A stretch of 64,000 nucleotides of DNA from assembly GCA_021824565.1 (NCBI GenBank), contig JAKAKL010000004.1, forward strand, positions 45,480-109,479, written 5' to 3'. The notes beneath the pieces were generated by a model that worked only from the letters and a program-made list of their open reading frames with translations, was not told the origin of the DNA and made no database searches. A program made the translations under genes and the position numbers. Of the stretch, positions 9,032 to 16,953 are shown one piece after another. How positions within the stretch are numbered: the first letter of the stretch is position 1; each line of letters starts with the position of its first letter. The DNA is from Bacteroidota bacterium. GTDB taxonomy: Bacteria > Bacteroidota > Ignavibacteria > Ignavibacteriales > Ignavibacteriaceae.

Positions 9032-10276
9032 TCACTTTTCTTTCAGCCAGGTGAATAATTCTTTTAAAGATGGTTTCTTGCCGTAAGATAGAATTCCTAT
9101 CCTGAATATTTTGGAAGATACATTTACCGCAATGTAAATGGATACGAGCATGATCAAGCTTGTAATTAAAATTTCCCGGAACGGAACGGTCTCAATGTTA
9201 AATCTTAAGATCATTATTGATGGTATTGTAAACGGAATGTAAGAAAGGACATGTATAAATGGTGAATTCGGATTTTCTATAGCCGGTACGCTTATAGCTA
9301 TCGGAAGTATCAGCGTTAAGCTTAAATAGCTTGTAATCTGCTGGGCTTCCTGCTCAGTCGTAACTAATGAACCTACGCCGACAAAGATTGCTGTGTAAAA
9401 AACAAAGCCGAGCACGAAGTAAATAAATTGCGGCAGTATATAATCAAAAGCGTGAGGAGGAATGACCGATGCTCCCGATAATACAATTCCTATCAGGCTC
9501 CAGATAATTACCTGCGTTAAGCCGAGCGCGCTTAATCCTAATACTTTCCCCGCGAGTAAATCGTTTGTCGATAAACTTGAAATTAATATTTCGATCAGCC
9601 GGTTTGATTTCTCCTCGACTAGATTTCTTACAAGCATTCCTCCAGATGATAAGATCATCATCATTAATAAAATTATAAAAATGAACGACGTGAAAAAGAC
9701 GACTAAAAAGTCCCTCTGATGACGCTCTCCGTTTGTTACTATTTTTACTTCTGTTAATTCGCCGCTGCTCGTTAAAACATTAATAAGATACGGGTCTAAG
9801 TTTTCTTTCTCCAGCTTAAATTTTATTTGCGCTTTATTAAACGCGTCTTTCAACTTAAAGTAGTCATGGCTGGATTCATCGCTTTTTGTACGAAACTCTG
9901 TCTGGGAAAAATTAGCGCCGCTGTATTTAATTAAAAAATAACCTTCAACTCTTCCGGCAAGAACAAGCGAGTCGGCGGAATAAATTAATTCTCTTTCGTT
10001 TTGCGATTTATCATTAAGATTGACCAGGATAAATTCCGGGGCGCCGTTTTTTAATTTATATTGATCCAACTCGTTCTTCATGCCGCGTGTAAAAATGCCG
10101 GAACTATCTATAATACCGATGATCTTTGTTGAGTTTTCATCCTTGCCTGTTAATAAAGTCGGAGCGAGACCGAATAAAATAATTATTGCAGGAGTTAAAA
10201 TAAGAGAGACAAGAAATGTTTTCGTTTTAACTTTTTCTAAATATTCCCATTTCGCTACTGCAAAAATCTTTTTCAT
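9032..10276 (-). CDS. ABC exporter permease, NatB/ABC-2 type
   Basis: A 414-residue inner-membrane subunit of an ABC-2 exporter. There is one N-terminal transmembrane helix (about 20-40), a large extracytoplasmic domain (about 45-190), then five to six C-terminal helices from about residue 190, with the cytoplasmic linker SGGMLVRNLVEEKSNRLIEI. That linker is typical of NatB/YhaP-like permeases, including Na+ efflux and antibiotic-resistance exporters. The ATPase gene starts just upstream and its stop overlaps or abuts this start, which gives a clear two-gene transporter. The substrate is unknown. Confidence 0.9.
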   Translation of the reverse strand: MKKIFAVAKWEYLEKVKTKTFLVSLILTPAIIILFGLAPTLLTGKDENSTKIIGIIDSSGIFTRGMKNELDQYKLKNGAPEFILVNLNDKSQNERELIYSADSLVLAGRVEGYFLIKYSGANFSQTEFRTKSDESSHDYFKLKDAFNKAQIKFKLEKENLDPYLINVLTSSGELTEVKIVTNGERHQRDFLVVFFTSFIFIILLMMMILSSGGMLVRNLVEEKSNRLIEILISSLSTNDLLAGKVLGLSALGLTQVIIWSLIGIVLSGASVIPPHAFDYILPQFIYFVLGFVFYTAIFVGVGSLVTTEQEAQQITSYLSLTLILPIAISVPAIENPNSPFIHVLSYIPFTIPSIMILRFNIETVPFREILITSLIMLVSIYIAVNVSSKIFRIGILSYGKKPSLKELFTWLKEK

Positions 10277-10280
10277 AAAA

Positions 10281-11177
10281 TTAGTTTGAGCTTTGTTTTA
10301 TAAGATCAATAAAAATTTTATTTAATGACGGCTCGATAACTGAATAATACTTTACCTCGACGAGAGAAATAATCTTTCTAAGAAATTCCTGCGGAAGAAT
10401 TTCCTCTTTAAGCTGCACTTCGGCGGAGTTGCTGTAATTGTCGATGTGGATTACTTCCGGAAGCGAGTTCAGCGCTGTGCCGTCGCCGTTGTATTCAACT
10501 TTAACCGAATTGCTTCCGAACTTTTTCTTTATATCATTCAAAGCGCCGCTGCATACTTCCTCGCCTTTATTAAGTAATAAAATATCCGTGCATAACTTTT
10601 CAGCCGTTTCCATTTGATGGGTCGAAAGTATAACAATTTTGCCCGACTGAGCAAACGACAATATCTCATCTTTTATAATCTGCTGGTTAATCGGATCGAA
10701 GCCGCTGAATGGTTCATCTAAAATTATCAAATCCGGGTCGTGAATTACCGCTGTTATAAATTGTACCTTCTGCTGGTTGCCTTTGGAAAGCTCCTCAAGT
10801 TTTTTCTGCGGCATATTTTCAAGACCAAGCTTTTCAATCCACACCGCAGCTTTGCTTTTTGCATCGGAAGTATTCATCCCTTTGATTTCGGCAAGATAAA
10901 GTATAACGTCCATTACCTTGCTCTTCTTATACAGTCCACGTTCTTCGGGAAGATAACCGATTCGGTTAAAAAAATTATCATCGGGTTTTCTAATATTATA
11001 AGAAATTTTGCCTGACGTAGGCTTTATGATATTTAGGATAGTCCTTATAGTAGTAGTCTTGCCGGCGCCGTTTGGTCCAAGCAGTCCAAAGATTTTTCCT
11101 TCCTCAACGGAGAAGGATAAATTTTTTACCGCGCAAGTGCCGGTAAATTCTTTTGTTAGATTTTCTACTTTGAGCAT
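10281..11177 (-). CDS. ABC exporter ATPase, NatA-like
   Basis: A 298-residue ATP-binding subunit that energises the permease encoded directly downstream (gap of 4 bases). It has Walker A GPNGAGKT (34-41), a Q-loop region around YLPEERGLY, the signature LSKGNQQ, Walker B LIILDEPFSGFDP and the switch His in STHQMETAE. A C-terminal extension of about 80 residues (after about 220) is typical of NatA/CcmA-like exporters with a DUF4162-type tail. It is the first gene of the minus-strand block, with about 1.3 kb of non-coding DNA upstream, so its promoter should lie between 11178 and 11440. Confidence 0.93.
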   Translation of the reverse strand: MLKVENLTKEFTGTCAVKNLSFSVEEGKIFGLLGPNGAGKTTTIRTILNIIKPTSGKISYNIRKPDDNFFNRIGYLPEERGLYKKSKVMDVILYLAEIKGMNTSDAKSKAAVWIEKLGLENMPQKKLEELSKGNQQKVQFITAVIHDPDLIILDEPFSGFDPINQQIIKDEILSFAQSGKIVILSTHQMETAEKLCTDILLLNKGEEVCSGALNDIKKKFGSNSVKVEYNGDGTALNSLPEVIHIDNYSNSAEVQLKEEILPQEFLRKIISLVEVKYYSVIEPSLNKIFIDLIKQSSN

Positions 11178-11441
11178 GAAAGCTTTTAAATTGTAATCCT
11201 AAAATTTCTATAAGAATATAATCAAATATATTACGTTGAAAACTTAATTAAAAAAAAATTGCATTGCGTTCTTCATTGCCGCTCCATCTTTTCAGAAAAC
11301 TAAACACAGCTTTACCCCGCAACTGTCGTCAAAACTTTCTTGAATCAAAATGAAGATTATTTTTCCCATTCCTATATCTGCCAAACTATTTATTGCGGTG
11401 ACTTAACGCCTGACTACTCTTTTTTATTATCTCTAACTATT
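11178..11441. other. AT-rich intergenic region left of the 21-bp array
   Basis: No gene is seen here. The part next to 11177 should carry the promoter of the ABC exporter operon (minus strand), but I cannot place the boxes with confidence. The words ACTTAACGCC (11401) and TTATTGCG (around 11390) resemble units inside the neighbouring array but sit one base out of register, so the array may once have extended further left. Confidence 0.5.
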
Positions 11442-11840
11442 ACATAAAGTCCGCCAGGGTTTACAAAATGTCCGCTGCAATTTACTTAACGCCTTCTGCA
11501 AGGAACATAATTGCAACTGAGAGCTACATAATTACTTCTGCGCGCTACATAATTGAATCTGCGAGGAACATAATTGCATCTGCACGCTACATAATCCCAT
11601 CTGCGAGCTGCATAATTGCATCTGCGAGGAACATAATTGGAAAAACAGCTTACATAATTGGCAAAACAACTTACATAATGTCAGCTCGATGTAACATAAT
11701 GAGAGCTATAAATGACTAGACGCACAGTGAAGACTACATAATTGCTTCTGCAAGGAACATAATTGTGATATTAAGTCACATAATTGCCTCTGCAGACTAC
11801 ATAATTGACGCTAAAAACTACTTTATTGCGAATTTTGATT
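11442..11840. repeat. 21-bp degenerate tandem repeat array, 19 units in perfect register
   Basis: Nineteen consecutive 21-base units begin at 11442, 11463, 11484 and so on to 11820, with substitutions but no insertion or deletion over 399 bases. The consensus is close to ACATAATTGCATCTGCGAGGA, with the last three bases alternating between GGA and GCT. CATAA is kept in 15 of 19 units; the CTGC part is more variable. Units 10-13 (11631-11714) carry a different second half (for example GGCAAAACAACTT). The period equals two B-DNA turns and also seven codons. It is not a CRISPR array because there are no unrelated spacers between the conserved cores. Function is unknown. Possible readings are a phased protein-binding array, an AT-rich bent segment, a minisatellite, or the remnant of a heptad-repeat gene. 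Confidence 0.9.
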
Positions 11841-12502
11841 AAAATAAGCATCCTTAATAAATCCAAACAAAAAGGAATAGGCACTAAGCGGACTCTAAAG
11901 GCGGAATAAACCGTCAACAGTCATTTTGTCACGCGGGGAAAAGCTTACTCAATACAAAGCGGATTGGAGGTGGCTTGTTGGCTGTCTGTAATTTGTTGTG
12001 GACTGGTAATTCTGTAGGTCGCCGTTTAAATTATTGGATGGATGGTGACACAGACTTTCACGGAATTTTAAATCTCTGTGAAACTTTGTGTGCACTCTGT
12101 GCTACTCTGTGTAAGAATTATTTTTACTTAATGCTTGGATAAAGTAGAAAGTATAATTAAATTAATCATATAAAGAAGACATCTTTTCCTAAAGATGTCT
12201 TCTTTGATCTTTCAGAAAAATAATTATTGAGGGAAAAATTTTTGGTACACACAGCGGGAAATAGGAATGACTGAGAAGGAAATCTTCTTTGGATTATCAG
12301 TTCGCAGAACACTACCGATAAACTCACAAGTATTAATACAATTCGCAATGATTACTCGAAAGAATTTAATGAGAGATAAACAAGTTAGAAAGGTTATGCA
12401 TAAATTCAGTTGGAGTGATAGGCGGAAATACAAATCGGGCTATTACGTCAATAGAGCTACGGTATGATCGGATTAATATATAGTTAGGGCGCTAATATTT
12501 TT
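11841..12502. other. Intergenic region right of the array, with an unrecognised short open frame
   Basis: About 660 bases with no recognisable gene. It holds a perfect hairpin (12172-12205) and an open frame of 66 codons at 12267-12467 on the plus strand. That frame has no ribosome-binding site, no recognised domain and a basic composition; it may be the tail of a decayed gene. The words CTCTGTGaAACtttgtg, ctCTGTGctac and CTCTGTGtaag between 12072 and 12115 form an imperfect short direct repeat. A 9-base word at 12483-12491 forms an inverted pair with 13044-13052. Confidence 0.45.
12172..12205. terminator. Perfect 15-bp hairpin, terminator-like
   Basis: AAAGAAGACATCTTT (12172-12186) and its exact reverse complement AAAGATGTCTTCTTT (12191-12205) enclose a TCCT loop. 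The stem begins with A-rich and ends with T-rich bases on both strands, so it could act as a bidirectional intrinsic terminator, although no long T-tract follows. No clear gene ends at it on either side. It could also be a remnant of a mobile element end. Confidence 0.5.
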
Positions 12503-13021
12503 ATGAGAAAACATATTTATATAATTCTCTGGGTTATATTATTAGGACTTCTTTTTGTCAATAAAAGTTTTGGACAAACTAATAAAATTAATGAACGCAA
12601 ACAGTTAATTACCAGCCTTAATAATTCGAAAGAATTGCCGGTTGAAACAGTTTTAGCCGCTTTAGATAGTGCTGATATATTTGTGCAAAAGGAAGACACA
12701 TTAGTTTTATCTGCATTATTTAATCTAACGTTTAAATCAGATGGAGCCGTATCTGAGCTTTTAGGAACAATTTTAGGAGAACTCTTCCTTCATAAAACAG
12801 ATTTCTTTTTGAATACACTCTTAAAAAGAAATGAAGAACAACAAAAACATATTGCTGCAATGGCATTTTATATGGATGGCAGTGGAATGCTGCCAGATTA
12901 TCTTAATAATATTGAGTTGAAGTTGAGAGAAGTTAAAAAAAGAAAAGAAATCAAATTTGTTAAACTAGCTAATCTTTGTTTGTCTGTTATGTATGAAGTA
13001 AAAAAAGAAGTTAATAATTAG
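12503..13021 (+). CDS. Small secreted protein of unknown function
   Basis: A 172-residue protein with a clear signal peptide (hydrophobic IYIILWVILLGLLFVNKSFG, likely cut near SFGQ). The mature part is mostly helical and charged, with no recognisable domain. It ends in a basic KKRKEIKFVK segment followed by a hydrophobic helix. No Shine-Dalgarno site is seen before the ATG, which is not unusual for this lineage. The gene is alone, bounded by the inverted 9-base words GTTAGGGCG (12483) and CGCCCTAAC (13044), which gives it a cassette-like look. I do not recognise the family. Confidence 0.7.
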   Translation: MRKHIYIILWVILLGLLFVNKSFGQTNKINERKQLITSLNNSKELPVETVLAALDSADIFVQKEDTLVLSALFNLTFKSDGAVSELLGTILGELFLHKTDFFLNTLLKRNEEQQKHIAAMAFYMDGSGMLPDYLNNIELKLREVKKRKEIKFVKLANLCLSVMYEVKKEVNN

Positions 13022-13043
13022 TAAATAAGGTTATTATAAAATA

Positions 13044-13242
13044 CGCCCTAACCCGCAATTCAAAGCTACCGCTATCTTTGATGCGGTCGTTTGATGAGGT
13101 TATCGGCATTCGTTTTCAAAGTAAGTTTGTTGTATAAAATGAGATTAGTAAATAAAGTTGATTTAAAAATTAAAAGTCGGTTTGCAATTGTAGAATTGTC
13201 GTTTTGGGCTGCCGGTTAGCGCAACATCGTTATGCCGCTAAC
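13044..13242. repeat. Hairpin-rich segment with CGCCCTAAC and GTTAGCG/CGCTAAC words, possible attC-like site
   Basis: Just after the preceding gene, CGCCCTAAC (13044-13052) is the reverse complement of GTTAGGGCG at 12483-12491. It is followed by TTCAAAGCTACCGC...GCGGTCGTTTGA, where TCAAA/TTTGA and ACCGC/GCGGT can form a stem of about 10 bp with small bulges. Further on, GTTAGCG (13215-13221) and CGCTAAC (13236-13242) make a 7-bp inverted pair around GTTATGC. RYYYAAC and GTTRRRY core words around imperfect palindromes are the hallmark of integron attC sites. The arrangement here is not canonical and no integrase gene is present, so this is only suggestive. Confidence 0.3.
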
Positions 13243-13303
13243 AGCAGTTGAATATTTTAGAAGATATTTTATATTTTAGTTAGTTAATTTCAGGAAAAGT
13301 AAA

Positions 13304-13483
13304 ATGACAACAAAAGAAAGAGTAAAAAAAGAAATAGACAGAATGCCTAATGATTTAATAGAAAAAGTCTATAAATATATTACTTCCCTTGAGGCTAAAA
13401 AAGCAGGCAAAAAGAGGATTCGCACATTTAATCTAAAAGGACAACTCGATAATGTGAACGTTCGAGAAAGGGCTTATGAGTAA
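13304..13483 (+). CDS. VapB-like/DUF2281-like antitoxin (59 aa)
   Basis: A 59-residue acidic-basic protein starting MTTKERVKKEIDRMPNDLIE and ending in LKGQLDNVNVRERAYE. A helical N-terminus followed by an F-N-L-K-G-x-L-D-N-V-N-x-R tail is typical of small antitoxins that pair with PIN-domain ribonucleases. In intact systems the N-terminal part dimerises and the C-terminal tail blocks the toxin active site. AGGAAAAG lies 6-13 bases before the ATG. The toxin start codon (13476) lies inside its last codons, the usual coupled arrangement. Its toxin partner is truncated, so this is probably an orphan antitoxin. Confidence 0.72.
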   Translation: MTTKERVKKEIDRMPNDLIEKVYKYITSLEAKKAGKKRIRTFNLKGQLDNVNVRERAYE

Positions 13484-13592
13484 AATATTACTCGATACAA
13501 ATGTTTTAGTATACTCCATTGATGAAGGTTCGAAATATTTTGAAAAGGCGCATAATATATTTTCTGAACAGATTGAATTATATACCTTTTAG
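13476..13592 (+). pseudogene. Truncated VapC-like PIN-domain toxin
   Basis: The frame overlaps the antitoxin by 8 bases and reads MSKILLDTNVLVYSIDEGSK and onward. LLDTNVLVY carries the first catalytic Asp (Asp7) of PIN-domain RNases and the following segment matches the first helix. A TAG stop ends it at residue 38 after ELYTF, whereas intact VapC toxins have about 120-140 residues with three further acidic positions. No downstream continuation in another frame was recognised, so the gene seems to have lost its 3' two-thirds. It cannot fold into an active RNase. Confidence 0.72.
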
Positions 13593-13688
13593 CTGGCAAG
13601 GCATAATACATTTAGTCAGTCATGAGTTCTGAGATAAAGAATAAAATACGCGGCTTGAGACAGACCGCTACTTTACAAGGATACTGAT

Positions 13689-14231
13689 ATGAAAATTATA
13701 TTGTTAATGTTATCAACTGTTATTTTATTCGGCTGTACGGATAAAAACAGCCCTAATATAAATAATCCGCAAAGTGGTACTGAAGATTATGCTGCCGGCG
13801 AAGTATTGACAGCATTAAAAGATAGCATAACATTAGAAGAGTATGCAAATTATATTTATTCCATGAAAAATATTTCAATAAATAATATAGTTGCATTTAA
13901 TTATTATTCGACACTGCCAAAAGACAGCATGCAAGTAATAATATCAACGCTTGAGTCAAGATCATATGTTTGGAAGGGACAATCAACATTTGCTTATAAT
14001 GATAGTACTTCGGAATTAAATATAGTATTATGGATAAAGGATTTTAATCCACCGGATATTCAAGACTGGGAATTATTAAAAAGCAGATTCAGCATGTTTC
14101 ATATCCCATCGCATTTTCAAGTAGGTCAGGTAAACGTTAGTCCCGGCGAAGAAACAGAATGGATAAACATTTTGTCAAAGTCATCATTGTTTTATGCTGT
14201 CGAACTAAATTATAAAACATATGCTTTTTAA
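13689..14231 (+). CDS. Lipoprotein of unknown function
   Basis: A 180-residue protein with a lipoprotein signal: MKIILLMLSTVILFGCTDKN, with lipobox LFGC and Cys16 as the lipidated residue. AAGGA lies about 8 bases before the ATG. The mature part begins with a Ser/Asn/Pro-rich linker. It then forms a compact domain with the segments LEEYANYIYSMKNISINNI and HFQVGQVNVSPGEETEWI that I do not recognise. It is probably anchored in the inner leaflet of the outer membrane. It stands alone between the broken toxin and a 300-base gap. Confidence 0.72.
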   Translation: MKIILLMLSTVILFGCTDKNSPNINNPQSGTEDYAAGEVLTALKDSITLEEYANYIYSMKNISINNIVAFNYYSTLPKDSMQVIISTLESRSYVWKGQSTFAYNDSTSELNIVLWIKDFNPPDIQDWELLKSRFSMFHIPSHFQVGQVNVSPGEETEWINILSKSSLFYAVELNYKTYAF

Positions 14232-14532
14232 AATAATTTCTGAACAGGAACAATTTAACATATTTTATCCTTCGGGAGCCGGACTTGTTAGCAAAAAGTC
14301 ATTGGTATAATAAAAAATATTTTTATAAATAAAAGACTGCCGCTTCCTTTTCTTTGCATCAGTTTTTTAGGTTGACTGATTAGCACAGAGATAAGCCCGT
14401 TAATAATGCACAAAATGCCGCAATCAGCATCCAAGAATGACGCCCTAAGCCCTTTCTTTATCATATACGTTTTAATAGATTATTGACGGTTAAAATAAAC
14501 AATAGTATTATTTAAAATTAAGGAGTAATTAT
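14232..14532. other. Intergenic gap before the DHFR-like gene
   Basis: About 300 bases with no supported gene. On the minus strand a short hydrophobic open frame (RHSWMLIAAFCALLTGLSL, around 14395-14450) looks protein-like but is cut by stops on both sides, so it may be a relic. ACGCCCTAAGCCC at 14442 repeats most of the ACGCCCTAACCC word found at 13043. AAGGAG directly precedes the next start. Confidence 0.4.
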
Positions 14533-15126
14533 ATGAGAAAAATAATTGTCCTTCCATTTATTACCATGGACGGCGTGATTCAAGCGCCCGGTGGACCGAA
14601 AGAAGATACATCAGGCAGGTTTAAATACGGCGGCTGGACTGCATCGTTCGGCGACGAAGTCTTCTATAAGGTTCTGGAAAAACAGATGCAGCCTGCTGAT
14701 CTTCTTTTAGGCAGAAAAACATTCGAGATCTTTGCAAACTACTGGCCCGAACATGCGGACAACTGGCGGGGCATCAATGATGTTACAAAATACGTCATGT
14801 CCAGGACAATGAAAAAGTCGGCTTGGAAGAACTCGGTTTTCATCAAAAGCGTTGCAGATATAAAAAAGATCAAAAGCTCCAAAGGTTTAGATATTAAAGT
14901 TTGGGGCAGCAGTAATCTAATCCAGACGCTGCTAAAGAATGATTTAGTCGACGAACTCTGGCTTAAAATATTTCCGTTGACACTCGGCAAAGGGAAAAAA
15001 TTATTTGACAACGGTACGATTCCGGCGGCGTTCACTCTAATAGAGAGCATAGCTACGCCAAGCGGAGTAATTATTGCCAACTACAAACGAGCCGGAAAAG
15101 TAAAGACAGGCACTGTTGGAGAGTAA
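14533..15126 (+). CDS. DHFR/RibD-C-family reductase
   Basis: A 197-residue protein of the dihydrofolate reductase-like superfamily, RibD C-terminal branch (YyaP/YwjB-like). It begins KIIVLPFITMDGVIQAPGG, has LLLGRKTFEIFANYWPEH (the nucleotide-binding GRKTFE loop), VKVWGSS-type turn VWGSSNLIQTLLKNDLVDEL and LGKGKKLF. These match the NADPH-binding fold seen in bacterial proteins of this type, whose physiological substrates are mostly undefined. It is distinct from the true FolA at 53860-54342. AAGGAG sits 8 bases before the ATG, one of the strongest ribosome-binding sites in the island. It is monocistronic. Confidence 0.87.
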   Translation: MRKIIVLPFITMDGVIQAPGGPKEDTSGRFKYGGWTASFGDEVFYKVLEKQMQPADLLLGRKTFEIFANYWPEHADNWRGINDVTKYVMSRTMKKSAWKNSVFIKSVADIKKIKSSKGLDIKVWGSSNLIQTLLKNDLVDELWLKIFPLTLGKGKKLFDNGTIPAAFTLIESIATPSGVIIANYKRAGKVKTGTVGE

Positions 15127-15574
15127 TTTAGATTTTCATTTAGTCCCGTTTTTATCGCAGAAGTGTCAACTTAATTTTTCTAAATAATGCTGTAGATACA
15201 GATTATTCTTTTGTATCCACGCCCTTAAATTTCGTTCATACATACTATGAGCTAATAAGGTTTTAATCGCATGCTTTTTATTTATTACTAAGGTTGTAAA
15301 AGCACATAAGGTTATCGGCAAATTATCAACAATATTTTGTATATAAGATGCGCTGATAATTAACGCTAAAGAAACCTTATTTCATTTCAGACCATAGTAA
15401 TTACAAGCAACCACAAGATTATACCTTATTACCAAATTAATATGTCACAAACACATTTTAATAAGCATTCCTGAGTTGACTTTATGTGACTTCATCTGGA
15501 CGATAATCTTGAAGAAGAATCACGCCCGATAAAAATAAAAGCGCCGGAAAAAATAATTATTTGCTTTATTCAAT
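15127..15574. other. Intergenic region with a minus-strand open remnant
   Basis: About 450 bases between convergent genes. On the minus strand the frame 15166-15381 is open for 72 codons and ends HAIKTLLAHSMYERNLRAWI and so on. It looks like coding sequence but has no start codon at its 5' end, an upstream stop at 15382-15384 and no recognised family. It could be the 3' remnant of a lost gene. No terminator hairpin was found for the convergent genes. Confidence 0.35.
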
Positions 15575-16558
15575 TCATTCAAGACGATGAATAACCATAA
15601 GCGTTAAATCATCGCTTGATTTTGAATCGGGAGTGAAATTATCCAGGCTTTCTAAAAATATTTTTATTGTTTCTGCTGCCGGAGTATTAAACAATCGTTT
15701 TGCAATTTGATTAATTCGTTCAACGCCGAATTCTTCGTCACCCTTTCTTGCTTCAGAAAGACCGTCGCTGTATATCAAAAGACTGTCGCCTTTATCCATG
15801 CTTAACTTTTGAGATGAATAACCGAACGAATGAAACAAGCCTACCGGCAAGCCGGTAGAATCTATGCTGATTAATTCATTTTCTTTAACAAGAACCGGCA
15901 GGCAATGACCTGCATTGCAAATTTCAATCTCTCCGTTTGAATTAGCCTTGCCGCAAACCATCGTAGCAAAATGCGTATAAAGAGTGCTCTCGCAAAAAAG
16001 TCTATTCACACGGTTAAACAAATCTACCAGAGGCAAATCAAGATCGATTAAGCTGTGGAACAAAGCATACAAATGATTAACGAGCATTGAAGCTGCAATG
16101 CCCTTGCCGGTTATATCGCCGAGAATAAAGTATAAATTGTTAGTTTCGTTTTTTGAAACAACAAGGTCGCAGTAGTCTCCGCCGATAAGTCCCGCGGGAA
16201 GATAATGATAGCATATCTCGAAGCCGCTTTTAATAATATTGTTTTTCGGTAGAAGAGTATTTTGCACTTGCGAGGCAAGTTCAAGGTCCTGCTCAAGCGA
16301 TTTCCTCTGGGATTTATCTAAGTGATCGAGACAAAAGGTAACCAGCGGGTCGGCAGTTAATCTTTCTTTTTCTATTTGATCATGACACGTTATGCAAAAA
16401 CCGTAAGTGCCGTTGTCAATTCTTTCAAGCGCGGCGTCTACTTCTTTAAGCAGCCCCACGAGCTGCGGAACTTCCTCAATGCTCCCGACTATTTTCTTTA
16501 GTTTCCTTTGGCGATCAAGCAGTTGATTCTGTATATCAAGGTATTCATTAGTAATCAT
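15575..16558 (-). CDS. DksA/TraR-like zinc finger fused to a SpoIIE/RsbU-type PP2C phosphatase
   Basis: A 327-residue cytoplasmic protein of two parts. Residues 1-90 are helical and contain ALERIDNGTYGFCITCHDQI followed by TFCLDHLD, giving a zinc ligand set Cys55, Cys58, Cys76 and His79. The GTYG-x-C-x2-C wording is that of DksA/TraR zinc fingers. Residues about 91-327 form a PP2C-like Ser/Thr phosphatase of the SpoIIE/RsbU type: LASQVQNTLLP, GGDYCD (Asp128), GDITGKG (Asp148), GLPVGLF, DSLLIYSDGLSEA and SSDDLTLMVI, all with the metal-binding Asp residues in place. Such enzymes usually dephosphorylate anti-sigma antagonists. The DksA-like part may tether it to RNA polymerase or sense a metal or redox signal. 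It is the only minus-strand gene in the island. Confidence 0.85.
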   Translation of the reverse strand: MITNEYLDIQNQLLDRQRKLKKIVGSIEEVPQLVGLLKEVDAALERIDNGTYGFCITCHDQIEKERLTADPLVTFCLDHLDKSQRKSLEQDLELASQVQNTLLPKNNIIKSGFEICYHYLPAGLIGGDYCDLVVSKNETNNLYFILGDITGKGIAASMLVNHLYALFHSLIDLDLPLVDLFNRVNRLFCESTLYTHFATMVCGKANSNGEIEICNAGHCLPVLVKENELISIDSTGLPVGLFHSFGYSSQKLSMDKGDSLLIYSDGLSEARKGDEEFGVERINQIAKRLFNTPAAETIKIFLESLDNFTPDSKSSDDLTLMVIHRLE

Positions 16559-16953
16559 ATTACCATCCCAATTTTAATTATTTATTTGACTTTAAATCAG
16601 AAGAAAAGAAAAAATGATTTTATAATGCGAAGAATAATTTAACTATTGAAGAATTAAAGTCAAGAAAATTTTAACCGGCGCATATAAAACGTAGGATTAC
16701 AGTTTTCATTTGGATTGTTTCCCCAATGCTTGTATAAGGAAAAACGAATGAGTATTTTATTTTAGAGCATTATAATGGCGTTAGTATTCGGCAGAAAAAA
16801 AAGTGGAATATTATTTCTATATAATGGCGTGCGAGAAAAATTATTTCGATATTTATAACAATGAATAATTCATTTAGGTTTGTGTGCTGCATTAAACGAA
16901 GCGAAGCATGATCTTCTTAAACAAAAGTACTATGAGCAAATAAAAAAGAAGCA
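16559..16953. other. Intergenic gap with a short direct repeat and a small open tail
   Basis: About 395 AT-rich bases. TATAATGGCGT occurs at 16772-16782 and again at 16820-16830. The frame ending in CAATGA at the next gene's start codon reads LGLCAALNEAKHDLLKQKYY and onward for about 27 codons from a TTG. It overlaps the next ATG as ATGA. It may be the tail of a vanished gene or a tiny leader ORF; no family is recognised. Confidence 0.35.

Noticed and set aside
11442..11840. CRISPR array
   Set aside because: Units are contiguous 21-mers that all diverge from one consensus; there are no unrelated spacers and no cas genes in the window.
12267..12467. A 66-codon gene
   Set aside because: No ribosome-binding site, no recognised domain and overlapping open frames on the other strand; kept only as a remark in the gap entry.
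14533..15126. A second folA
   Set aside because: Motifs fit the RibD C-terminal-like branch, not true FolA, which is present at 53860-54342.
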